Source of the DNA: VXPQ01 sp965232485
GTDB taxonomy: Bacteria; Bacteroidota; Rhodothermia; Rhodothermales; VXPQ01
NCBI GenBank assembly: GCA_965232485.1
Contig: OZ246975.1
Location: 1,240,001 to 1,304,000, forward strand
Direction of reading: 5' to 3'
DNA: 64,000 bases
Below are positions 53,965 to 61,863 of this stretch, in pieces; within the stretch, counting starts at the first letter, position 1; each line of letters begins with the position of its first letter. The position numbers and the translations under genes were made by a program. A model generated the notes under the pieces. The model saw nothing but the letters and a program-made list of their open reading frames with translations. It had not been told where the DNA came from and did no database searches.

Positions 53965-54948
53965 ATGCCCCTCGAAACACGCACCCTCGGACATACCGGA
54001 ACAGAACTCACCGGCGTCGGCCTCGGCACCTGGGCCATGGGCGGCCCGGACTGGCAATATAATTGGGGTCCCCAGGACGATCGGGAGTCCGTCGCCGCCA
54101 TCCGACGCGCGCTGGACATGGGGATCAACTGGATAGATACAGCCCGCGTCTACGGCCTGGGACATTCCGAAAAAATCGTGGGAGAGGCCTTGGCGGGCCG
54201 ACGGGACGAGGCGTTCCTGGCCACGAAATGCGGACGCCACTGGAAAGAGGACGGCGGCCTCTACGGAAGCCTGAAAGCCGCCGACGTACGCAGAGAATGC
54301 GAATCGAGCCTGAAGCGGCTAAAAACGGATGTGATCGACCTGTACCAGATTCACTGGCCCGATCCTGTGGAAGAAATAGAGGAAGGATGGACCGAAATCG
54401 CAAAACTGGTCGAGGAAGGGAAGATTCGTTATGCCGGCGTATCCAACTTTACGGTGGAACACCTGCGGGTCGTGCAGGCCATTCACCCGGTGGCGTCGCT
54501 CCAACCGCCCTACAGCATGTTGCGGCGCGGCGTCGAGGACGCCCTGTTGCCGTACTGCGCCGAAAACAACATCGGCGTGGTCGTCTACAGCCCGATGGCG
54601 TGCGGTCTTCTGACCGGCAAATTCTCCAAAGCCCGCCTTGCCGGGCTGCCCGCAAGCGACTGGCGGCGCGGGAACGTCGAATTTCGCGCGCCCGCCTTCG
54701 AGGCGAATCTCGCCCTGGTCGAGGGCCTGAAACCCATTGCCGAACGCAACAACCTGACGCTTTCCCAATTGGCCATTGCCTGGGTACTCCGGCGGCCCGA
54801 AGTGACTTCCGCCATCGTGGGCGCCCGCCGCCCGGATCAGATCGAAGAAACCGCCCAGGCAGGCAATGCGGCGCTTTCCGCAGACGACGCGCGCGCCATA
54901 GAGCAACTGCTGACCCAGCGGCAGGCAACAATCGCAGCCGCGTCCTGA
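53965..54948 (+). CDS. Aldo/keto reductase
   Basis: A 327-residue NADPH-dependent oxidoreductase with the (beta/alpha)8 fold. The catalytic residues are visible: Asp and Tyr in NWIDTARVYGLGHSE, Lys in FLATKCGRHW, and His in LYQIHWPDP. The C-terminal cofactor-binding segment is LRRPEVTSAIVGARRPDQ. It reduces an aldehyde or ketone; the substrate is unknown. It follows msrA after 55 bases on the same strand. Confidence 0.93.
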   Translation: MPLETRTLGHTGTELTGVGLGTWAMGGPDWQYNWGPQDDRESVAAIRRALDMGINWIDTARVYGLGHSEKIVGEALAGRRDEAFLATKCGRHWKEDGGLYGSLKAADVRRECESSLKRLKTDVIDLYQIHWPDPVEEIEEGWTEIAKLVEEGKIRYAGVSNFTVEHLRVVQAIHPVASLQPPYSMLRRGVEDALLPYCAENNIGVVVYSPMACGLLTGKFSKARLAGLPASDWRRGNVEFRAPAFEANLALVEGLKPIAERNNLTLSQLAIAWVLRRPEVTSAIVGARRPDQIEETAQAGNAALSADDARAIEQLLTQRQATIAAAS

Positions 54949-54981
54949 ACCGTCCGACGACGGAGCGTCGATCCCGAACGA

Positions 54982-56409
54982 CTACGACTCCCGCGGCGCT
55001 TCCAGCCCCAGCTGCTCGGCGGCGTCGAGAATAAGCGCCTGCGCGCGTTCCGGCGTTTCCGCCTCGGCGTAAACCCGCAACAAAGGCTCCGTACCCGAAG
55101 GCCGGACCAGCAGCCAGCCCCCTTCGACGTAGTGTTTGAACCCGTCGAAAGGATCCACGCGAAGCACCGGCGAACCGGCGATCGCTTCCGGCCCGCGCCC
55201 TTGCTCAAGACGGTCCAGAATGTCCTCCTTGGCCGCGACGGACGTACGAAAATCAATGCGGCGATAGGCTTGCGCGCCAAATTCGTCGTGCAATTCCTTG
55301 ACGAGTTCGGACAATTTTTTGCCTCGCTGCGCCATCATTTGCAGGACAAGCAGGCCGATGTACAAGCCATCCCGGTCCGGGATATGCCCCTGCGCCGCAA
55401 TCCCCCCGGATTCCTCGCCGCCAAGCAGCACGTCCCCCTGCACGATATGCCCGACAATGTGCTTGAACCCGATCCGCGTCGTTTCCACGGGAAGCCCGTA
55501 CGCCGCCCCCATCCGGTCGATGATCGAGGCGCTCGAAAAAGCCTTCGCCACGCGGCCCGACAGGCCAACGTCCTTGTGGAGATACCGAAGCAACAAGGCA
55601 AGCAAGGTATGCGAATCCACGAAGCGCCCCCGCTCGTCAAAGAGCGCCACCCGGTCCGCATCGCCGTCGTGGGCGATCCCCACCGCGCACCCCTCGGCCA
55701 CAACGGCTTCGGAAAGGACGCCAAGGTTGCGCTCGATCGGCTCGGGAGGCTGGCCCCCGAAGCCGGGATTATGCGCATGCCGCAACGCCGCCACTTGCCC
55801 GGCTCCCAGCAACGTAGCGAAAACACCCTGACCCGCCCCAAACATGGCGTCGTGCGCCACGCGCAGGCCCGAAGCGCGGATCGCCTCGATATCCAGTCGC
55901 TCCCGCAGGCACGCCAGATACCCCGTCATCAGGTCTTGCTCCGCAATGCCCCCGCTTTCCTGCAGCCGATCCAGCGAACGCAACGGGGGCAGGCCCTCGG
56001 TAGAGGCAGGAATGCGGGCTTCCACCTCGGCCACGTCGTCCGGCAGCAGCGGACCCCCGAAATCCGCCTTCAGCTTGAATCCGTTGTATTCGGGCGGATT
56101 GTGACTGGCCGTAATGACGACCCCCGCCGCGCATCCGAATTCCTGCGTAGCCCAACTGACGGCGGGCGTCGGCGCGAACGAAGGCGGCAAAAGCGCCTCG
56201 ACGCCCGCCGAAGCCAGCACGCGGGCCGTATATTCGGCGAAAGCACGGCCCAGAAACCGCGTATCGTACCCGATGACGACCTTCGGCGCAGGGGATCGAT
56301 CAAGGACCCATTCCGCCGTGGCGCGCGCCACCCGATGCAAATTGCGGAACGTAAAATCCTCCGCGATCACGGCGCGCCAACCGTCGGTTCCAAAACGAAT
56401 ATTCGCCAT
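54982..56409 (-). CDS. Phosphoglucomutase/phosphomannomutase-type phosphohexomutase
   Basis: A 475-residue cytoplasmic enzyme that moves phosphate between C1 and C6 of hexoses. The four functional loops are present: the phosphoserine loop VVITASHNPPEYNG, the metal loop GIAHDGDADRVALF, the sugar loop GGEESGGIA, and the phosphate-binding loop LVRPSGTEPLLRVY. The N-terminus IRFGTDGWR is conserved. The start codon overlaps the recN stop by one base, so the two are co-transcribed. A longer upstream frame is a shadow of recN. Confidence 0.94.
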   Translation of the reverse strand: MANIRFGTDGWRAVIAEDFTFRNLHRVARATAEWVLDRSPAPKVVIGYDTRFLGRAFAEYTARVLASAGVEALLPPSFAPTPAVSWATQEFGCAAGVVITASHNPPEYNGFKLKADFGGPLLPDDVAEVEARIPASTEGLPPLRSLDRLQESGGIAEQDLMTGYLACLRERLDIEAIRASGLRVAHDAMFGAGQGVFATLLGAGQVAALRHAHNPGFGGQPPEPIERNLGVLSEAVVAEGCAVGIAHDGDADRVALFDERGRFVDSHTLLALLLRYLHKDVGLSGRVAKAFSSASIIDRMGAAYGLPVETTRIGFKHIVGHIVQGDVLLGGEESGGIAAQGHIPDRDGLYIGLLVLQMMAQRGKKLSELVKELHDEFGAQAYRRIDFRTSVAAKEDILDRLEQGRGPEAIAGSPVLRVDPFDGFKHYVEGGWLLVRPSGTEPLLRVYAEAETPERAQALILDAAEQLGLEAPRES

Positions 56410-58163
56410 TATGCCCCTCCCTTGCGGCTGGCTTTCATTAAATCCTGGGCGCTTTGCAGCGCCGCGTCCGTAATCTCGTTGCCCGACATCAATCCGGCGA
56501 CCTGTTCCGCCCGCTGACGCTCGGCCAGGCGGCGAATGCGCGTCGTCGTACGCTCGCCCTCCACGTACTTCTCGACCACGAAATGCGTATCTCCTTGCGA
56601 CGCAATCTGGGGGAGATGCGTGATGGCGACAACCTGATGGTTGGCCGCCAGCGCGCGCAGGCTTTGCCCCACCTTGCTGGCCACCGCCCCTGAAATACCG
56701 GCGTCGATCTCGTCGAACACCAGCACCGGAAACGCCTCGCTGCGCGCCAGCACCGTCTTCAGGGCCAGCATGATCCGGCTGATCTCTCCGCCGGACGCCA
56801 CGCGAACCAGCGGCCGCAACGCTTCGCCCCGGTTCGTGGAGATGTAGAACTCGGCGCGATCCATCCCCGAGGCATGCGCCGCCACGCGCCGATTTCCCGA
56901 GACAATCCATCCTTCGGGATCCTCGTCCACGGAGAACCGAACCTCGAACCGGCAATCGGCCATGCCCAGCTTGCCGCATTCCTCTTCCACGGCTTCCCGG
57001 ATGGCGCAAGCCACCTCCTTGCGCTGCGCACTCAGGCGCGCGGCGAGTTCGGACAAATGCTCCCGGGTCGTCGCCATCCGCTCTGTCAGGGATTCCAGCG
57101 CGGCGTCAAAACGCTCCGCTTCGTCGCAGGCCTCGCCGATCTTGCGCCGATGCGCCAGCGCCGCCTCCAGCGTACCCCCGTACTTCCGGGCCAGGCCCCG
57201 CAAATCGACAAGCCGCGTTCTGATTTCTTCGAGCCGTTCGGGGTCGTAGGTCGCCCTTTCGCCGTACTGTTTCAGAAACGAGGACGCCTCCGCCGCAACG
57301 ATGCAGGCCGAATCGATCTCGCCCAGCGTTTCCCCGAAACGGGAATCGATTTCCGCCAGTTCGCGCAGCTCGTTGCGGACCGCAACGAGTTGGTCATGGA
57401 TGGAATGGCCGCCTTCGTACAAGACGGAATGCAACCGGACGGAAGCCTCGTGCAAGCGTTCTGCATGCTCCAGCAAGCGTCGTTCGTTTTCGAGCAGTTC
57501 TTCTTCCCCTTCCCGGGGCGATATGCGATCGATCTCCTCAATCTGAAACGCGTACAGCGTACGCCGCTCCTGCATGTCGCGCCGGCGAGCCGCCAGCGCA
57601 TCCCGCTCCGCAAGCAGCGCCGCGAAAGTTCGATGCTGTTCTGCGTACGCCTCGCGGGCCGCGCCAAGCCGCCCGAAGTCGTCCAGCAGGCTCATGTGCG
57701 TGGAAACGTCCAGCAACGACTGATGCTCATGCTGCCCATGCAAGTCGATGAGACGCGAAGCCACGGCGCGCATCGCCGAAAGCGTAGCCGGCGTATCGTT
57801 GATAAAGCCCCGGCTGTGCGACGGCGCGATTTCCCGGCGCAAAATCGTGACCGGAGCCGGGTCCGCCGCATAGTCCTGCAGCAAGGACGCCATGACCGGG
57901 TCGTCCCCCGAATCGAACATCCCCTCAATCACGGCTTTCGCCGCCCCGGATCGGATGACGGAAGGCGAGGTGCGTACGCCCAGAATCGCCTGCAACGCGC
58001 CGATCAGAATGGATTTGCCCGCGCCCGTCTCGCCCGTAATAACCATAAGCCCCGCATCAAACTCGACGCGGAGCTCCTCAATAAGGGCATAATCGCGGAC
58101 GTAAAGAGATTTCAGCAAGGGAACGCGAAAATCTTGAACGAAACTATCAGGAACAACAGACAA
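56409..58163 (-). CDS. recN: DNA repair protein RecN
   Basis: A 584-residue SMC-like ATPase for double-strand break repair. Walker A is ITGETGAGKSILIGAL, the coiled-coil middle includes the ERRTLYAFQIEEID stretch, the ABC signature is VASGGEISRIMLALK, and Walker B is VLVFDEIDAGISG, followed by ITHLPQIAS. The length is normal. The start is unsettled: 58163 is a TTG, and another TTG at 58118 gives the usual family N-terminus (LLKSLYVRDYALIEEL). Neither has a clear ribosome-binding site. Confidence 0.95.
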   Translation of the reverse strand: MSVVPDSFVQDFRVPLLKSLYVRDYALIEELRVEFDAGLMVITGETGAGKSILIGALQAILGVRTSPSVIRSGAAKAVIEGMFDSGDDPVMASLLQDYAADPAPVTILRREIAPSHSRGFINDTPATLSAMRAVASRLIDLHGQHEHQSLLDVSTHMSLLDDFGRLGAAREAYAEQHRTFAALLAERDALAARRRDMQERRTLYAFQIEEIDRISPREGEEELLENERRLLEHAERLHEASVRLHSVLYEGGHSIHDQLVAVRNELRELAEIDSRFGETLGEIDSACIVAAEASSFLKQYGERATYDPERLEEIRTRLVDLRGLARKYGGTLEAALAHRRKIGEACDEAERFDAALESLTERMATTREHLSELAARLSAQRKEVACAIREAVEEECGKLGMADCRFEVRFSVDEDPEGWIVSGNRRVAAHASGMDRAEFYISTNRGEALRPLVRVASGGEISRIMLALKTVLARSEAFPVLVFDEIDAGISGAVASKVGQSLRALAANHQVVAITHLPQIASQGDTHFVVEKYVEGERTTTRIRRLAERQRAEQVAGLMSGNEITDAALQSAQDLMKASRKGGA

Positions 58164-58189
58164 AAAAATATGGGAAACATAACCCCGGA

Positions 58190-61100
58190 TCAGGAAACCA
58201 GCACCCAGCCCTCAGCGATTTTTCGCTCGGCCAGTTTGTACTTGAGCGTTTGCGTTTGCCCGGTGGACGGATTCTGGATGGTCACTTTCTGGTTGCGTCC
58301 GATTTTCTGGTCTACTACGACCGTTTCCTTGCGGGCCGTCGGATCCCGGTCGGCGGACGCCGCCCGCCCTCTGCCCGCGCCATAGGTCGGCTCCATGGAA
58401 TCGTGGCGCGTCCTTGCCCGGTTCGGATCAAGACGGCGCCGCGCAGGCGCAGAACGGGCGGATTGCTCGCCGACGAGCGGCCCGGCCTTGAACACAAACG
58501 AAACCACCTCTTCGCGGACCGTCTCCATCATCTCCGAAAAATGCTTGAACGCCTCCATCTTGTATTCGACGAGCGGGTCCCGCTGCCCGTAGGCGCGGAG
58601 TCCGATTCCCTCCTTGATTTCGTCGAGTTCCCGGAGATGCTCCATCCACTTCTCGTCGATGATGTTGAGCATGGCGGTGCGTTCGAGCGTATCGTTGATG
58701 ATGCGCCCTTCCGTACCCAGGGCCTCGTCCACCTTCGCCGTCGCCCGCAACAACCGACGCCCGTCCGTGAAATCCACGAATACCCGAGCCGGGCGGCGGT
58801 CCTCCTCCTGCTCCATCAACTGCTGCATCCCCTTGTGGAACGGGCGAGACAAGGCCTCTCGCTTGCTATGGTAAAACAAAATGGCCGCATCGTATATCTG
58901 TTGCTCCACCCCGTCTTCGCCGAGGCGCACAAAGGCTTCCCGGTCGATCTCGAACTCGAACGCCAATTTGCGCAGGATTTCCGCGTGCAACTCGTCGAGC
59001 GCGCCTTCCCCGTAGTGTCGCTCCACCATCTTGGCAATCACATCCTGAAGCATTTCCAGAATCTCCCCGTGAAACCGCTCGCCCTTGAGCGCATGCAGGC
59101 GGCGGTCATAGATCACCTGCCGCTGCGAATTGAGCACATCGTCGTATTCGAGCTGGCGCTTGCGAATGGCGAAGTTGTTCTGTTCGACTTTTTTCTGCGC
59201 CCGACTGATGCTCTTGTTGACCCATGGGTGCGTAATGACGGCGCCCTCTTCCATGTTCAGCCGATCCATCACCTTGGCGGCGCGGTCCGAACCGAAGAGG
59301 CGCATCAGGTCGTCTTCGAGCGATACGTAGAACTGGCTTTCGCCCGGGTCTCCTTGCCGCCCCGACCGCCCCCGCAACTGCAAGTCGATCCGGCGGCTCT
59401 CGTGGCGCTCCGTGCCGAGAATAGCCAAGCCCCCGGCCTCGCGCACGCCGGATCCCAGTTTGATGTCCGTCCCGCGCCCGGCCATGTTCGTGGCGATCGT
59501 CACGGCTCCGCGCCGACCCGCCTCGGCCACGATATCGGCCTCCGCCTTGGCCCGATCCCGCCGGGCATTCAGCACATTATGCCGAATCCCGGAGCGCTTG
59601 AGCATGCGGGACAGGGTTTCCGAAACGTCTACGGACGTCGTGCCCACCAGCACGGGCCGACCGGCCTGGTGATATTCGGCGACTTTCTCAATGGCGGCGC
59701 GGTACTTCTCCCGCTTCGTCCGGAATACGAGATCGTCCAGGTCGTCGCGCGCGATAGGCCGGTTCGTGGGGACCGCCACCACATCCATCTCGTAGATTTT
59801 CCAGAATTCCTCGGCTTCCGTTTCGGCGGTGCCGGTCATGCCGGAAAGTTTATCGTACATCCGGAAATAATTCTGAAGCGTGATGGTGGCGTACGTCTGC
59901 GTCGCCGCCTGCACCTGCACTTTCTCCTTGGCCTCGATCGCCTGGTGCAACCCGTCGGAATACCGCCGCCCGGAGAGCACCCGGCCGGTATGCTCGTCCA
60001 CGATCTGCACCCGCCCTTCCTGCACGATGTACTCCACGTCCTTCTCGTACAGCGTGTACGCCTTGAGCAGTTGCTCGATGGCGTGCAACCGCTCCGCCCG
60101 TTCGGAATACAGCGTATAGAGTTTGCGTTTCTCCTCTTCCTCTTCCTTGGCGAGCAGGCGCACATCGTTCATGCGCTTGTTTTCCTTCTTCTCCTCGTCC
60201 AGCGACGCATCGGCCTCAATCTCCGCCTCGACCTGGCGGCGGCGCTCCTCGTAACGCCCCTCTATGGAAACAATCTCGTCGCCCATGTCGGGAAGCACGA
60301 ACAGATCGGCGTCTTCCCCGACCGTCCGCGCCGCAAACGCGCGGCCCTGCTCCGTCATTTCGATGGCGTGCTGCTTCTCCTCAAGGGCAAACAACAGCGG
60401 CTCGTCCACCAGCGGCATCTGCTTCGCATTGTCCTGCAAGTAGAAGAACTCCGTTTTGCGCAGCAACTGCGCTACGCCCGTTTCCTGAAGCAATTTCTGA
60501 AGCTTCTTGTTTCGGGGAAACCCGCGGCGGGCGCGCAAGAGCGCCAGGCCGGCTTCCCCCTCCATCTCGGCGGCCGCCTTGCGGTCGCCGGCTTCTTCCG
60601 CCCGATCCCGTTCGCGCAACCGCCGCTCCGCATCGGATACGAAACCCGCCACCGCCTTCTGTTGCGCATACACCAGTTTTTCGATGACGGGCTGCAGCTC
60701 CGCAAAGCGGCTGTCGTTCGCCTTGGGAACGGGTCCGGAAATAATGAGCGGCGTACGCGCCTCGTCGATCAGCACGGAGTCCACCTCGTCCACGATCGCG
60801 AAATGGTGTCCGCGCTGCACCAATTGCTCCTGTTCGGACACAAACGAATTATCCCGCAAATAATCGAACCCGAATTCGTTGTTCGTGCCGTAGGTGACGT
60901 CGGCGCGATAGGCATTGCGGCGGCCTTCCGAGTGCGATTCGTACTTGTCGATGACGTCCACAGTCAAGCCGTGGAACGCGAACACCGGCCCCATCCATTC
61001 CGCATCGCGTTGCGCCAGATACGGATTGACCGTCACCACATGCACGCCGCGGCCCGCCAGCGCGTTGAGATAGATCGGCATGACGGCCACAAGCGTTTTG

Positions 61101-61678
61101 CCCTCGCCCGTCTTCATCTCGGCAATGCGTCCCTGGTGCAACGCCGCCCCGCCCAGCAACTGCGCGTCGTACGGCACCATGTCCCAGGCAATGCGCGTCC
61201 CTCCGGCTTCCCATTCCTTGCCCAGCAGGCGACGGCACGTTTCCTTGACCACGGCGAACGCCTCCGCAACCATGCCGTCGAGCGCTTCTTCGACGATCTC
61301 CAGCCATTCTTCTTCCAGCCGGTCGAGTTCGTCGAAAAGCGCGCGGTGTTCCTCAGGCGAAAGCTCCTTCCCCGCCTCGCGCGCAACGCCGTTCCCGGAA
61401 AAGGAAGAAAGCGTCGTCGCATCCGCGGCAAGCGTATTCGGCTCCGGCGCGGAAACGGTGCTTCCCAACCGGGTTCGCAATGCTTCCTGGTCCGCCTCGT
61501 TGTCCGCCGCGGCGTCCCGAATGCGTTGCCGGAAATCATCCGTTCTAGCCCGCAGCGCCTCGTCCGAAAGGTCGGACAAGCCCTCGCAGGCCGCATTGAT
61601 GCGTTCGACGATCGGCCAAAGCTTCTTCAGTTCCCGTACGTTCTTGTCGCCGAACAGCGATTGGAAGAATTTGATCAT
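58190..61678 (-). CDS. secA: Preprotein translocase ATPase SecA
   Basis: A 1162-residue motor that drives unfolded proteins through SecYEG. Starting at the ATG at 61678, it shows the N-terminal FFQSLFGDKNVRELKKL, Walker A MKTGEGKTLVAV, the DEVDSVLIDEARTPLI box, TGTAETEAEEFW, and the helicase-like GRGTDIKLG and LRGRSGRQGDPGES motifs. It is longer than E. coli SecA because of a charged helical insert around residues 500-560. The C-terminus lacks the Cys-rich SecB-binding tail and ends in a basic VTIQNPSTGQTQTLKYK segment, common in Bacteroidota-type SecA. Confidence 0.96.
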   Translation of the reverse strand: MIKFFQSLFGDKNVRELKKLWPIVERINAACEGLSDLSDEALRARTDDFRQRIRDAAADNEADQEALRTRLGSTVSAPEPNTLAADATTLSSFSGNGVAREAGKELSPEEHRALFDELDRLEEEWLEIVEEALDGMVAEAFAVVKETCRRLLGKEWEAGGTRIAWDMVPYDAQLLGGAALHQGRIAEMKTGEGKTLVAVMPIYLNALAGRGVHVVTVNPYLAQRDAEWMGPVFAFHGLTVDVIDKYESHSEGRRNAYRADVTYGTNNEFGFDYLRDNSFVSEQEQLVQRGHHFAIVDEVDSVLIDEARTPLIISGPVPKANDSRFAELQPVIEKLVYAQQKAVAGFVSDAERRLRERDRAEEAGDRKAAAEMEGEAGLALLRARRGFPRNKKLQKLLQETGVAQLLRKTEFFYLQDNAKQMPLVDEPLLFALEEKQHAIEMTEQGRAFAARTVGEDADLFVLPDMGDEIVSIEGRYEERRRQVEAEIEADASLDEEKKENKRMNDVRLLAKEEEEEKRKLYTLYSERAERLHAIEQLLKAYTLYEKDVEYIVQEGRVQIVDEHTGRVLSGRRYSDGLHQAIEAKEKVQVQAATQTYATITLQNYFRMYDKLSGMTGTAETEAEEFWKIYEMDVVAVPTNRPIARDDLDDLVFRTKREKYRAAIEKVAEYHQAGRPVLVGTTSVDVSETLSRMLKRSGIRHNVLNARRDRAKAEADIVAEAGRRGAVTIATNMAGRGTDIKLGSGVREAGGLAILGTERHESRRIDLQLRGRSGRQGDPGESQFYVSLEDDLMRLFGSDRAAKVMDRLNMEEGAVITHPWVNKSISRAQKKVEQNNFAIRKRQLEYDDVLNSQRQVIYDRRLHALKGERFHGEILEMLQDVIAKMVERHYGEGALDELHAEILRKLAFEFEIDREAFVRLGEDGVEQQIYDAAILFYHSKREALSRPFHKGMQQLMEQEEDRRPARVFVDFTDGRRLLRATAKVDEALGTEGRIINDTLERTAMLNIIDEKWMEHLRELDEIKEGIGLRAYGQRDPLVEYKMEAFKHFSEMMETVREEVVSFVFKAGPLVGEQSARSAPARRRLDPNRARTRHDSMEPTYGAGRGRAASADRDPTARKETVVVDQKIGRNQKVTIQNPSTGQTQTLKYKLAERKIAEGWVLVS

Positions 61679-61863
61679 GGCGCTTGCGAATCGGGCGCGA
61701 AAATACAAGGGCGAATCGGTTTGCCGGAAGAAAGGTCCGACAGACTGACAGGCAACAGAATATCACGCCGAAATGCAAAAACCGTTCCTTACATGATATG
61801 GATATCCAGCTTGCGGCAAGACCCGGCCGTATACGCCCGACCCAGCGACAACGCAATGTCCGC

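Noticed and set aside
58190..58300. Truncated secA because the Cys-rich tail is missing
   Set aside because: SecA proteins of this phylum commonly lack that tail and end with the same basic segment, so the gene is complete.
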